Assembly: GCA_028455995.1 (NCBI GenBank)
Contig: JABELC010000006.1
Location: 248,001 to 312,000 of the forward strand
Source of the DNA: Scleromitrula shiraiana
Taxonomy: Eukaryota; Ascomycota; Leotiomycetes; Helotiales; Sclerotiniaceae
Reading direction: 5' to 3'
DNA length: 64,000 nucleotides
Made by a program: the position numbers and the translations under genes. The notes under the pieces were generated by a model. It ran no database searches. It saw nothing but the letters and a program-made list of their open reading frames with translations, and was not told the DNA's origin. Numbering within the stretch: position 1 is the first letter of the stretch; each line of letters opens with the position of its first letter. Positions 24,151 through 37,664 of the stretch are shown here, piece after piece.

Positions 24151-25724
24151 CATAAAAGGGCCGTCTTCTACCTAGATATGCAATGTAATGATGCAGACTG
24201 CAGTACCCGGTATTATCGATCGACTAAAAGGAATAAAGGAATAAAGGAAAAATATAGATATATAAGATATAGAAGATATAGAAGATGAGAGAAGAATAAA
24301 CTATAGTGTAGTATATTTAGAATACCATAAGTATTTCAAAGGAAACGATTCTTCTGTCTGTCATGAACCTTGGAAATTGAAAATTGGAAATTGGAAATCT
24401 GATCAATGGAAATTCCTATCAAAATGATATATCGTCGTTTTAATCGTTTCTCGTTTGGTTTCGTTTATTGAATCGTTTATTGAATCGTTGGTTCTTACGA
24501 TAATAATACAATAGTATCATGTATGAAAAATCGTATGGATGGATAAACAAAAGAATTATATTAATCGTTAAGTTTGTTGATGCTGTACTGTACTGTATCG
24601 TATCGTATCGTATCGTGAAAAGACCAAAGTACCAATCAACAATGTAGATAGATATCAAGGGTAAAACAAATTAAAATCGAGGAATAATTATTTCGTAATT
24701 GAGCGGTTCTTCTCTAACGTTTCTTTCTTTTCTCTTCTGTTCTATACGTATTTCTTCATTCGTCAAAGGTGGATGTACCGTATGGATGGATGGATAGGTG
24801 GATAGATAGATGGATGGATGAATAAGAATCTGGAGAATTTGTTGGGGGAACTTCTTTCGCTTTAGTGACGAGGGATGGTGGATTGGATAATAGATAATAG
24901 ATGATGGAGAAACCGATATTGAAAGTTTTCGTGGGGAAAAAACCGAGTTGAGTCGAGATTTTCAAGATACCGATATGGATATTGGATTGGATAAATTGAT
25001 AGATATCTCAAATCCGTAGTATTTTCCCAATCTAAACCACCAGCACTATCATATCATTTCGATCGTTATTCCTTCGTTCGAAATTGAAGATTGATGAGGA
25101 TGGGGTTAGGCTAGCTTAGAACAAATGTACCAGTAGTTTTGGAAAAAGATATTGGATAATTGTCGTTATCGTTGATTTTGAAATGTCGAGTAGAACTAGA
25201 GAACTAGAGGAGAAGAAAAGAAGGACAATTGGAATATAGATGGAGAAAACGACATAAAGAAAACAGATCTTCCAAAAGGACAATTGGATATCGAAAGAAC
25301 GAGATAGATCAATTGCAAGAATCTTTCTTTCTAGAATATGATTAAAGATTCATTATAACCTCTTCTTTAACAATAACAATAATAATAACAAGTAAAACAC
25401 TGTCTCGAATATACCCATCAGTGAATTCTCCAATTTCCGCTCGGCTGTAACATGTCCATGTACATGAACATTAATTAACTAACTAACTACCTACCACATT
25501 TGCAGAAAAGAGATGGATTGGAATATATTGTAAAAGGATTCCTCCTATCCACATTATAGAAAAAAGAAGACGACGACGAAGGAATATAAATATAAATACA
25601 AATACAATCAAAACAACATTATTTATATCCACCAAAACCAACGGGATATAATACATTTATATAATACATTTATTTATTTATAAAGGGAGTAGTAAAAGTA
25701 ACATAGCAATGCCAAAAATACAAG

Positions 25725-25769
<45 letters not shown>
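25725..25769. repeat. (ATC)n microsatellite
   Basis: Fifteen near-perfect ATC units. A shorter ATC tract follows at about 25,797-25,811 after a CGTG-rich spacer. Confidence 0.95.
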
Positions 25770-25937
25770 AAGGACGTACGTGCGTGCATGCGTGCATCAT
25801 CATCATCATCCAAGCTCCAAAAAGCATGAATGAAATAATCCCTTACATCGATCCCCCCGGCCCCCCAAAGGTTTGAGGATGAAATAATCCATAGCTCTTC
25901 TGTTTCAGCGTGGACGGATATCGCTGGTTGTTATTAT

Positions 25938-26011
25938 ACTGTATTTACTGTATTTACTGTATTTACTGTATTTACTGTATTTACTGTATTTACTGTATTT
26001 ACTGTATTTAC
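25938..26011. repeat. Nonanucleotide repeat (TACTGTATT)
   Basis: Eight perfect tandem copies of the 9-bp unit tactgtatt, in intergenic DNA. Confidence 0.93.
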
Positions 26012-27165
26012 CAGTAAGTATTTATTAAATAATCACTACCTACGCATCCATAAAAAAGTGCTATATTAATGATATCCAAACGATGTCGACGCCCGCCGAC
26101 TCTGATTCCGATTCTGATTCTACTTCTCCATCAATCAATCAACCATCCATCCATCCATAATACAATCCCACCCTCTAGCCACCATATCCAAAACAAACCG
26201 CAAACACAATGGAAAAGTAATCCCCAGATCGTAACGAGAAACCGCTCAGCCGGTCTACTGTTTCATCGTAGATACGAGGGACGCTCATTCTACTCTACTC
26301 TACTCTACTCTAGTCTACTCTAGTCTGGTTTCGGGATTGTCATTCTATTCATCTATTAATCCATACCGATCGTCCTGTATCTCTGTTGTATCGTGGTGCA
26401 TAGGCTTGGCGATGCTGGTTATGGCTTTTCTTTTCTTCTTCTTCTTCTTCATCTTTGTTATTATCGGTTATATGAAAGTGTCATATCATCATATCATATC
26501 ATATCATATCATTGACAACTTGTCTAACCACTTATCTATCCTTAGATCACTAGATGAAGAGAGATTATTTTATGAGTATGAGTATGAGTATGAGTATGAG
26601 TATGAGATTCTATAGAGTTGGTTATGATAACTGATGAGATATATCAAATATCAAATATCAAATATCAAATATCAGTGAACCTAGTGAGCCACTTCAAAGC
26701 ATAGAGAATATTTGGTATGAGATTCGAAAAAACAATATTTATTAGATAGGAAAAGATTTATTATTATTATTACAAGAGGCAGGATAAAAAAAGAAGAAGA
26801 AGAAGAAGAAGAAGAAGAAAAAGAAACCACAAAAACCACTCTGATTATTATATTAAATTAACACCAACGATTTTAAAGAAGCCATCGCAGGCTATAACTA
26901 TTTCCATTTATCAAAAAAAAAAAAAAAAAAAAACACACCGGCACCTTCCAACCATCACTCAAAGCCACAGAACCATCTCACGAGTATACCGAATCGCAAG
27001 ATAATGAAGTCATGTAAACAGAAGACGCATGTGCGTTTGTGTATGTATATACGCAGAATTGTTCTCTGATCTTGCTGTAATAAACTCTTTCAGTAATTAA
27101 ACTCTTTCAGATAAACTATATTGATCTTCCTCGAGTAAACACAACACAACATCATTGTCCACGAT

Positions 27166-27201
27166 CCGATACGATACGATACGATACGATACGATACGAT
27201 A
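27166..27201. repeat. (ACGAT)n microsatellite
   Basis: Seven copies of the pentanucleotide acgat. Confidence 0.9.
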
Positions 27202-28030
27202 TCCAAGATATCCAAAATACCGTACCTACCTAGCAAAGCAAACCCAACCACAAAGATCCCCCCCCCCCTAATCTACCCAATCTACCCTCCCTGCCTACCT
27301 GCCTTCCTGCCTTCCTCCACAACTCTCACCAACCCCTCAACAGCATACCATCCAGCGCGTGCAGCGATCCCCAGATTTCAAACAAACAAACAAACAAACA
27401 AACAAACAAACACGTGCTCCCATCCATCCATCCATCCATCCATCCATGCACCAAGCAAATCGCAAATGAACCAACAACATCGCAGTATCTGAATCACCAA
27501 GCAGCTACGCAAGACATCACATCACATCAACATCACATCAACATTCTAATCTGATCCGATCCGATCCGATCCGGCGCGCAAGAATCCCAACTCGGGCGGC
27601 ACTGAGGAAGATCTTAAGGAATTCATTTCATCGGTAACGATAACAGTAACAGTAAATTGCGATCCAAAGATTTTTATTCCAGACGGACGCACCGGACCGG
27701 ACCGGGATTATCCAGCGGGATGATTAATCTGCGGTTGAGGACAGACAAGACAAGACAGACAGACAAGACAAGACAAGATATAGATATAGATATAGATCTG
27801 GATCGGGGACGGAAGATGCTGTGTGATTCTCTTGAATCCAAGTCCGAGTCTGAGTCTGAGTCTGCTGAATTGCATCTTGCATGGAAGGTAGACTGTCTGT
27901 CGATCGATCGTCGGTTTGGGATTTATATTCGGTGTTTTCGATGGTATATGCTGGTATGGCAGTAGTCGATGACGATGACGATGATGATGACGATTACGAT
28001 GATGAGGGGGAATTATGGATTTATAGATGA

Positions 28031-28462
28031 TATTTATTTATTTATTTATTTATTTATATGTTATATAAAATAAAATAATATAAAATAAAATAATATAAAA
28101 TAAAATAATATAAAATAAAATAATATAAAATAAAATAATATAAAATAAAATAAAATAAAATAAAATAAAATAATATAAAATAAAATAAAATAAAATAAAA
28201 TAAAATAAAATAAAATAAAATAAAATAAAATAAAATAAAATAAAATAAAATAATATAATATAAAATAAAATAAAATAAAATAAAATAAAATAAAATAAAA
28301 TAAAATAAAATAAAATAAAATAAAATAAAATAAAATAAAATAAAATAAAATAAAATAAAATAAAATAAAATAAAATAAAATAAAATAAAATAAAATAAAA
28401 TAAAATAAAATAAAATAAAATAAAATAAAATAAAATAAAATAAAATAAAATAAAATAAAATA
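28031..28462. repeat. Long (AAAAT)n array with flanking (ATTT)n
   Basis: An (ATTT)n tract at about 28,031-28,056 is followed by roughly 400 bp of the pentanucleotide aaaat (28,066-28,462). The left part alternates aaaat with an aat interruption every third unit; the right part is almost pure. It is intergenic, about 590 bp downstream of the Hsp70-like stop codon. Confidence 0.97.
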
Positions 28463-29049
28463 TAATAAAGATAACTGATAAAGATAAATGAGTTACTAGT
28501 AACTTACGAGGAAGATAAATATAAATATAAACATAAATATAAATATAAAAGATAGATAGTACTAGTAAAAGAAATAGTAATAAACACTCACTGGCAAGCT
28601 CAAAGTAAATTATCTAGTTCAAGATTTTTAGAATAGACTCGGAGATGTTTGGAGATAAATTGCTAGTGACATGTGGTATAGATGGTATGTAGTAATAGTA
28701 TGTTATGTTATGTTATATTATGTGATATGATATGATATGATATGATGTTATGTTATGGTATGGTATGTTATGGTATAGTATGATATAAGCTCACGAATAC
28801 GCTAAATAACCAAATCAAATCAAATCAAATCCAGTAAAAAAAAAACAAAGAAAAAAAAAGACATTAAGAAAATCATTCTCATCCTCATCCTCATTCTTTC
28901 CTTTCCTTTCCTTTCCTTTCCTTTCCTTTCCAATCCCCCCTTCCCCTCCTCTCATCACCCCCATCTCCGCCATCCCCATACATCCCTCCAAGTTCCCCCA
29001 CCCATCACCCCCAAACCATCCCCGAATTCATAACCCCCCAGAAAAACCA

Positions 29050-31529
29050 CTATCTAAACCTCGAAGTACACCTCCCCATAACCTCCCCCTGACAAACCAA
29101 CTCGGCATTAAACTCCGACCCATCAAGCGTAAGATAGATATCAAAGTACACTCTGTAAAAGGTACCCTGCGGGGTATCCATTCTCTCAAAGTCTTTTTCT
29201 AGGTTTTTGCGCGAAAGGTCTGATGTTAAGGTTACGACTTCTTTTACGCCTGTTATTTGGGTTGTTAGTGATGTTTTTTGGGGTGGGAAGAGGAAAGATG
29301 GGGGGATTCGAGTTTAGGAAAGGAAGAAAGAAGGAGGGGGAGGAATATAGGGGGAGAGAGGAGGGGATGTAAAAGACGGAAAGATAAAAAATAAAACTTA
29401 CGAGGATCTTTAGTATATTCAGGACAAACATCATCATCACAAGCATATAAAATATCCTCATACATAAGCGTAGCCCCCGGCGCGACCTGTCTAAAGAAAG
29501 AAACCTTAACTGGTTCACCAATCTTAACTCTCTGACCCTTCTGTACGAAAATCTGTCGGGTAAATTTACAACGATCCTTACCATCCAGCGAAGGAACACG
29601 ATACGCTTCAGGATGATGCCCCTCCTTAAATGGTTGCAAAGTAGCCATCAGGTAATGACGACGAGCCACACGAGAGGTAACGATTCGTTCCGTGATACCC
29701 GCCGTAACAGCCCCCTTAACGATCGCCGCAACCGAGTCCATGGGTCTAACCACCTTAGCTTGGAATTGAGGTGGGACGTGAAGTTTGATTTGTTGAAATA
29801 GATATTCTGATGCTCCGAAACCACCCACAACGAGAACATTTTGAAGGGTCCTATTTTGTGCTTGAATGGCAATAATTTGATTCCGAACCAATTCCAAAAT
29901 TCTGTTAACAACCGGTTCGAAACATTGTAAAATTTCTTCGTTTGTAAATGTCATATATCCTTCTTCAATACCTGCTTCGGGAAATTCTGCCTCGATACCA
30001 ACATCCACAGCCCATTTTTGATTATTGTTACGGAAATCCGCCTTAATTCTGTTTTCGAAGTCCATGATACATTTTGCGTATACTCTTCCGGCTGTTTTTG
30101 AACCTTCTGGTAATTTCATTTTTCGAATCTTAGTTCGTAAGATGTTACTGAAATTTCGATTCAAGGCTGTAGATCCACAAGAATCACCGGAACCTGCTGT
30201 ACACTCAGACACGGTGAAAGGATGTTCTTCTTCAACTTCATAAGCAATCAAATCAACAGTTCCTCCACCACAATCAACGATGAGTACAGCATCATGAATC
30301 TTGAGGTTCAGTAGACCAGCTTTTGAACAAAATAGAGCGGCAGCTTCAGGTTCGGTAATGAGTGTTAATCGATTATCATTCTCGTCACGTAAGAATCCAG
30401 CTTGAATAGCAGCAGCTCTTGTTGCTGCTTTTCCTGCATCGTTCCAAATAGCGGGTACTGTGAGATAGTATCGAATATTTCGTTCTTCTCTGTTAAATAC
30501 TTCTCCCAAAGTCTTTTGTAATTGATTTCTCATTGCTTGTCTAAGTTTGAATAGATAATCTGCGGCGACGTCGATTTCCGACTTTCCGGGTGGAAGGGGA
30601 GGAAGGTTGATAGGATCGATATATGTGTTACCAGAAAGCATAAGTTGAAGCTTAAACCACTCAACCTTTTGTACACCTGGTTTTGGATAACCAGTTGGTG
30701 CCAAGGCATCTGCGATATCAGGACCCCAACCAACAACTTTCTGGTATTGATCGTAATAAAGGACAGTAGGGATCTATCAAGATCAGTGTTAAGTCAATCA
30801 AACCTCCAACTCCCAATAAATTACCTTTTGTTTTGTATATGATCCTGCACCAGGCCATTCTGTAATAATATCTTCTTTGGCTTCAGTGTTGGTCGCGAAT
30901 GCAAAAGCTACACCGGAGAAAGTGGTTCCCTAATTGCTACGTTAGTTATGCTGACCATATATTCAATAAGAATATGATATACTTACAAAATCAATACCGA
31001 CAATAAGCTGAGCCTTGCTCTTGCCAGCACCTTCAACCTCAACTGCATTATTTCTATTTGCGTATTGTGCGCCTGCCGGAATTGGAGCACCTCCAGCACC
31101 ATACCCAGGAGGAAGATATTGTGGTGGACCTGTAGGAGGAGGAGGTCCTCCCATTCCACCTTGTTGAGGATGACCTGGAGGATATCCACCAGCGGCGGCA
31201 GTATTAATAGGTGGAGGGCCACCCATCATTTGAGTTGGAGGGGTTCTTGGTGTTCCTTGTGCCATAGGACTTGTGGTGCGACCAACAGGAGTATATTGAT
31301 TTGAATAACTCGGCGGACTTACGGCACCACCACCAGGATGATTCATAGGTAGACTAGCAGTAGAAGAAGAAGCCGTCCGAGTTGTTGGAGGAGCAGGTTG
31401 ACCGGGTAATTGAGCGAGTTGTGGCGAGGAGGAAGTGGGGTTTTGAGGGATGGCAGAGATATTGTTTGCACTCGATTTTCGTTTGGAACCAAACCCAAGG
31501 CTTTTAAAGCGGGCGTTCATAGAACTCAT
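29050..31529 (-). CDS. Hsp70-family protein, HSPA12-like, with proline-rich N-terminus
   Basis: Four exons (31,529-30,987; 30,929-30,825; 30,773-29,402; 29,249-29,050) encode 739 residues. Residues 1-165 are low-complexity and rich in P, G, S and Q; there is no signal peptide. The ATPase domain starts at about residue 175 with KAQLIVGIDF, spliced to GTTFSGVAFAF (phosphate-1 motif). It continues with TVPAIWNDAGKAATRAAA, LIVDCGGGTVDLIAYEV (phosphate-2) and VLVVGGFGASEYLFQQI (adenosine motif). Large distances between motifs and the absence of a classic substrate-binding domain resemble the HSPA12 branch rather than canonical Hsp70. The C-terminus after the last intron reads on to GEVMGRCTSRFR. 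Introns are 57, 51 and 152 nt and all joins keep the frame. Its biological role is unknown; binding and hydrolysis of ATP is inferred. Confidence 0.88.
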
Positions 31530-32419
31530 AAGGTCTAAGAAAGGTTGTACTTCTAAGCTTCTCTTAAAAGAAAGGCGAGGGCGAGAAGAAAAGATGTAGG
31601 GGGGGGGTGGTTGTAATTTGATGCGATATAAAGTCCCGCCGGCGCTGACAGCCAACCTATTGTCGCTAGTTTCCTAGCGACCTGGGGCTGAGTTTCAATC
31701 GAGGTTCTTTGACCTGGTCCGAAGGATTCTTTGGTTGCAGAGGGGTATTGTGACATGAAATCTGCTGCAGGAACACAAAAATGAAAGAAAAAGAAAAGAA
31801 TTTACGTAGTCCTTCTTATTTATTTTTGAATGTTTTTTTTTTTTAAAAAAAAAAAAACAGGAACAATAATAAAGGACTACTAATTGTAGTATATTAATTG
31901 TAGTAGTAATAATAAATAATTCTGTTGATAATATTCTCTCTTTATTTTATGATCTGAATTTATTATTTCGTGAACGAATGAATTATTAAATGGGATGATT
32001 TTAGATTGATAAAATAGATGAATAATTATTTAGTGTGTTGTTAAGTAGGATTATTAGCTAGAGAATGGATATGAATTTTATAAGGTTGAGAGGAGAAAGG
32101 AGAGAGAGGGTTAGAGAGAGAACGGATGGAGAAGGAGAGTAAAGAGAGGTGTGAATGTAAATAAAATGTGTATGTATGTATTGAATTGAATCGAATTGAA
32201 TTGATGATGTGAGATAATGTGGATGTGGATGTGGATTTGGATGTGGATGTGGATTTGGATGTGGATGTGTGGATTTGAGTTGGATTTGATGGATATAATT
32301 GGAAAGTTTATGATGTTCTTTCTATGTTTAAGGCTGTTTCTCTTCTGGTTATGACCCTTTGTTGTATGTGTTGTTAAGATGAATGGGATGAAATACAGTA
32401 GATAATGGATAATATTCTT

Positions 32420-32444
32420 GGGGGGGAGGGGGGTTGGGGGGGGG
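32420..32444 (+). other. Potential G-quadruplex run
   Basis: Three long G runs (7, 6 and 9 G) separated by A and TT lie on the plus strand, about 900 bp upstream of the Hsp70-like start codon, which is read from the other strand. They are easily long enough for a four-stranded G structure. Confidence 0.6.
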
Positions 32445-33035
32445 TTCCGCTGAATGGTAGGCTGACAAGTAGTAGTTCTAAAAAGTTTTGATGCAAGTTC
32501 AGGCTTTGTTCTTTAGAGAGATGAATATAGCTAGAGAGAGATAGAGAGAGAGGGAAAGAGAGGGAAAGAGAGAGGGAGGGAGATGGAGAGGGAGAGAGGG
32601 GGGGGACAGGAAGAGGGAGAGAAAGAGAGAGAGAAAAGTTAATTAGAACTAGAACTAAAGTCGTCTGTTATCCTCTGCCTAGTTCATCTCTTATCTATTC
32701 TTCCTTTTCTTTTTTTACCACCTTCTAACAAAAGCAAGTATCCAAAGTGTTGTAAATTTATACTGTATATACGTATATTGTAGGAAAGAGGAAGAGAAAG
32801 GAAAAAGGGGTGATAGAGAAAGTAACCACATAAAACGATTTAAATATTCGGTCAGTCCGAGATTATATGTATTATACTGTAGTGTACTGTACTGTATTGT
32901 ATTGTAAGGTTTGTATTGTATTTGAAGGTTGATAGATATGATATGTAATTCCGGATATATGTAGTCAGATCTTTAAATATTCCTAATATCTCCTTCCTTA
33001 TAATATTTATTTACTGTTTGCGTACTGTACTTCCA

Positions 33036-33389
<354 letters not shown>

Positions 33390-33581
33390 AGATTTCTTAT
33401 AGAGAAGAATCTATTTTAAATATATAGAGTGAAAAGCTCTTACAAAAAAAACCACTCTGGTCCAGTAAGGTAACCAAGTCCAAGTTAAAGTCTGTAAGTA
33501 AAAAAGAGGTTTCTTTCATCTACAACAACCCGTGGCTTTGCTTTATGCTATTAGAACCATGGAGAAAAAGAAGTGAAGAAA

Positions 33582-33612
<31 letters not shown>

Positions 33613-34104
33613 GAAATACTCAGCCTCAATATCAACACATAATAATGCATTTTCCCATTCCTTACTTAATCATATAAAGAGGCGCTGATGGCACAGCCTT
33701 AAAACCTTGAGAGTCCTACGTACTTCTTGCATTTTGCATTTTGCATTTAGCATTCGACGATCAAAAATTAGGCAAAGTAAATAATAATAATAAGCAGGGC
33801 TATTTTTTCCCTCGTCTTTTTCCCTCCTTCTCCTCTTCTTCTGAATGTTTGAAAAGGTTTGGAAATCTGCCTTTGGAGAATGTCTTGTCTGTCGATTCGG
33901 ATGATCTACGGATCTACGGTATAGATAGACACTTCGAATTCATTCCTGCATTCTCGGAATCTTTTCAAAAAAATCAAAAAAATCAAAAAAATCAACATCG
34001 TAGATTTATATCTTATCATCTTATCATTTCTACAATATATAGGAATCATAGATTTTCATTAACCTTTCGATGCCATTTATATCAATCATCTCTTGGCACC
34101 TGGC

Positions 34105-34245
34105 TATTCTATCCGGCCCCCTTAGAATTTCGATACGCCGGTTCATTTTTCCCTTTCCCGCCAAGCCGTTCGTCTATTCTATCCGGCCCCCTAGAATTTC
34201 GATACGCCGGTTTATTTTCCCTTTCCCGCCAACCTGTTCGTCTAT
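34105..34245. repeat. Direct tandem duplication, ~70-bp unit
   Basis: Two adjacent copies (about 34,105-34,174 and 34,175-34,245) share 'tattctatccggccccc', 'agaatttcgatacgccggtt' and 'ccctttcccgccaa'. They differ by a few single-base changes and indels. They are followed by a perfect C7G7 palindrome at 34,256-34,269. Confidence 0.85.
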
Positions 34246-36820
34246 TCTGTGTAATCCCCCCCGGGGGGGTTCATATCGGTCAGCAACGAGAAAGTCCCAC
34301 TACCAATCAGATCCAGAAGCTATTGATTTGGGGGCGGGAAACCAACAGCTTGGGCAGAACGATAGGTCGGTTGAACGAAGACCATTTCGACGCGCCAGAG
34401 GAGAGAGAATCATCAAGATCTTGCGTGAGATTGAGATGGGTATCGCATTGATTCATGGAGTTTATGCAGTCAGTCCATATTCCATCATCTCACTTCACTT
34501 ATAACAAGTCTAGCTAGCCCTGCCCTGCCCTGGAGTGCGATGGTTTTGGTTTTGGTTTTACCTTGACGGCTAACTCCATCAAACTGATCTCCTTCGATAA
34601 TGATGGATGATACGAGCAAGTATACGACTCGTGTGAAGTTCCCCATACGCATACATATGCCTTATTTGGTACCTATGAGTCTACGAATAATATTTCGAAT
34701 CAAGAATATTATAATAAATAGTATTGTTGTTTTTTGTTCTCGTTTCTTCAAATGTAACTTCCCAACCGCGGAGGGTCACACACTCGTGATAAGTCCTCAC
34801 GTGACTTAAATTTGCTTGTTATTCTTTCTTATATATTCTAGTCTCTTGGAGGATTCTCTCGGAATTACCTTTTGGGTCTCTCTAGCTCCTTTATTGTTTT
34901 TCCGAAGAGAAGTTCATGTTGGCGGGGGTGGTGGGGGGAGGGGGGTAAAAACTAGAGGGTTCGTTGTTACATGATTTATCTCCTAGGTGCTGTGGTTTGA
35001 TTGACGAGTTGATTGTTGGCTGTATCGCTATGAGGAAACGAGGAGGAAATTCTCTATAAGGTGGATGAACAGGTAGGTCCATGGAGGATTAATCTAGTAT
35101 CTGTGTATGCTTTCAATGATGTGATGTGATGTGATATGATGTGATGATTATCCAAAACCGACGAGCGAGTTCATTTTCGTCGATGAATTTGAGCTTAGGT
35201 TGATTCTTGAGAAGGGCTTGTTAATTCCCTCGAGATGTTAGGTAGTGAATGAATGAATGGATGGATGGATGGACAAGGGATGGGGGAATAAGAGACGGAG
35301 GTCTTAGTTGGATGGTTTGGTATTTGGTGATTTATGGGATATTTATTTGGTCGTTGATAGAATAGATACATTTATTATTTCATTATTCTATTGGAGAAGC
35401 AGAAGTAGAAGCAGAAGCAAAAGCAGAAGCAAAAATAAAATCACTTAATGCGATCATCAAGACATTGATTATTTTATATATCGATATCGATATCGATATT
35501 AATATAAAATTAAACATATATAACAGCGTATATAAGGATTGAAATAGTTGATGAGAAGAGAACAACATAGCATAGCATAGCATAACATAGCATGAGCAAA
35601 AGGGCCAAATCCCTATCCATCCCACACCCAAGAAAACAAACACACCAACTATACATCCACCATAGAACCGAAAACCAGAATAATAAAAAATCTAGAATAA
35701 GGAATTCAAATTTTGTATTATAGATTGACATATATATATATATATATGGAACCAAAATATCTAATGCCGATTTTGAATCCGCGACGTATAAAGGGAAGGG
35801 AAGGGAAGGGAAGGGTGGATTTATACTATGCTTGATTGGAGATTTAATTATATATATGGGTATGTCCTATATATTATATACAGGTAATAAAATGAGGAGA
35901 TAGATAGATAGACGGGTAAATAAGTAATCGTAATCGGCAAATAGAAATAATTATCTAGTGAGTAACGCTGTTGTGGATCTTGGAGATGGGATGGGGAGAT
36001 ATTGGTGGAATTATGTGTGTATATGTGTATATATGCATATATGTATGTGTTATATATCTAGATAGTATAAATAACATACATACCATAACATCAAGGATAT
36101 AAAACATAAGCGTATGCGAAATTCCGATGCGATGCGATTGAGAGGGAGTCAACGATCTAGATATGGGGTATGAGGTTGAGTGAGGTGTGAAGAAAGTTTG
36201 GTTGAAGTATATCCTCACTAGTCCACGGCACGGCTAGCGGTAGCTAGCTAGCTAGCTAGTTAGTCTAGACACTACTGGAGACTAGGGGCAATTACTAGCT
36301 GTAAGGCTTAGTTGGCTTGGATATATCTACTAGATTGTAGGGAAATTTGTATCGTTAGTTTCTGTTCGAGTTTGAATTCAGAAAAGGAGGTTTGTTCGAT
36401 AGGATGTATATTAGTTGGTGACGAAGTGAAGTATCTTATGAGTATACTTACTTGCTTAAAGAAATATATCTGTATATATATATATGTATATGTATCCAAC
36501 CGTAGAATAGAGGCATTTGCCATCTTGGTTTACTTTGACTTATCATCAACAGCTTGGTACAGATAGATGTTGGATGAAGAGTATAGATGAGATGAGATGA
36601 GATATATTTCCTTATCTATTTCCTTCTAACTTAATATATCATTTTCTTTCTTACTTTCTTTCCATCATATACACATATACACATATAAAATGTATAAAGC
36701 GTATTCATCTATCGATAACGCACATCCCCCCCCCCTCCTCTGTCTCATAAGCAAACCACCAAAGGTCCAAAGCAACGCAATCTAAAGGTATCTCTTCATC
36801 TCCATTCATCTCCCCATCCA

Positions 36821-37664
36821 TCACAACTTAGCCAAAACAGCCTCAGCACTACTAACGGTAACCTCCCTTCCAGGCTCCTTCTCCGCATAGACGATCTTGC
36901 CGTGGTCGATCACTAATGCGTATCTGGCGGCTCTTTCACCGAGGGTCCAGCCGAGTTTTTTGGAGAAGGCGGTTTCGGTGTCGGAGAGGAAGAGCTGGTG
37001 GGTGGGGGTGGGGTGGTTAGTAGATGATTTTAGATTGTATGGTATTGAGGGAAGAGAATCAAATTAAAAGCAAAAGAAAACAAATCAAATTCCCTTCTAA
37101 CCCCCAAAAAGGATGAGAAGAAAGGAGAGGGAAGGAAGGGAACGGAGGGGATGAGAGAGAAGAAAAAGATAATAAAAGAAAAGAAAAGGAAAAAAAAAAA
37201 CATACAATATCCTCCCCCTTAACACCATTAGCCTTGCCCCAAGCACTCATAACGAATGGATCATTATAAGCGATCGTAGCAACGATATCAACGCCCTTCT
37301 CGCGGAGAGCAGGGAGATTGGCGATGTAGCCGGGGAGATGCGATGCGCTGCAGGCGGGGGTAAAGGCGCCGGGGAGGGCGAAGAGGACGACTTTTTTGTT
37401 GGCCCATTCTGTGAGGAGAAGGGGTGTTAGTTTGTTTGAGGAGAAGAGGGGTGGGAAGATGAGAGTGAGGAAGAGGGAAAGGGGAAAGGGGAAAGGGGAG
37501 GGGAAATGGGAGAAGAGAGGAGGGAAAAAAGATATACCTTTAGAAGCATCATAAGTAATAGGCATTCCACAAGCCTTAATATCCTCCGTCTCAGGAGTGG
37601 GAGGAATCCATCCAAACTTAACACCTTCAGGAAGGGAATCACCAAGTTTCAATTCAGCTGCCAT
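36821..37664 (-). CDS. PMP20/Asp f 3-type peroxiredoxin with PTS1-like end
   Basis: Three exons (37,664-37,538; 37,408-37,206; 36,994-36,821) encode 167 residues, matching the roughly 168-residue fungal PMP20 (Prx5-type) peroxiredoxins. They reduce hydrogen and alkyl peroxides. The catalytic block FALPGAFTPACSASHLPGY places the peroxidatic Cys at residue 62. A second Cys at residue 32 matches the resolving position of this group. Later blocks are GVDIVATIAYNDPFVMSAW, then GEDI spliced to LFLSDTETAFSKKLGW. The protein ends in AKL, a plausible C-terminal peroxisomal targeting tripeptide, as in known PMP20 proteins. Introns of 129 and 211 nt have GTATAT and GTATGT donors. The start is the ATG at 37,664. 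Confidence 0.95.

Larger units (their letters stand above)
22976..29049. other. 6-kb gene-free, repeat-rich region
   Basis: This lies between the glucokinase start and the Hsp70-like stop. No frame carries a recognisable domain. It is filled with short tandem repeats. The larger ones are listed separately; smaller ones are (AAG)n 26,790-26,825, (GAGTAT)n 26,572-26,604, (AAATATC)n 26,643-26,674, (AAAC)n 27,381-27,412, (ATCC)n 27,420-27,448 and (TTTCC)n 28,898-28,930. A G-run of about 14 lies at 23,711-23,725. It includes the glucokinase promoter. Confidence 0.5.

Noticed and set aside
33741..34504. Long overlapping plus-strand frames of 236 and 144 codons
   Set aside because: They run through the 70-bp duplication and CT-rich DNA; no domain and two equally open frames suggest low stop density rather than a gene.
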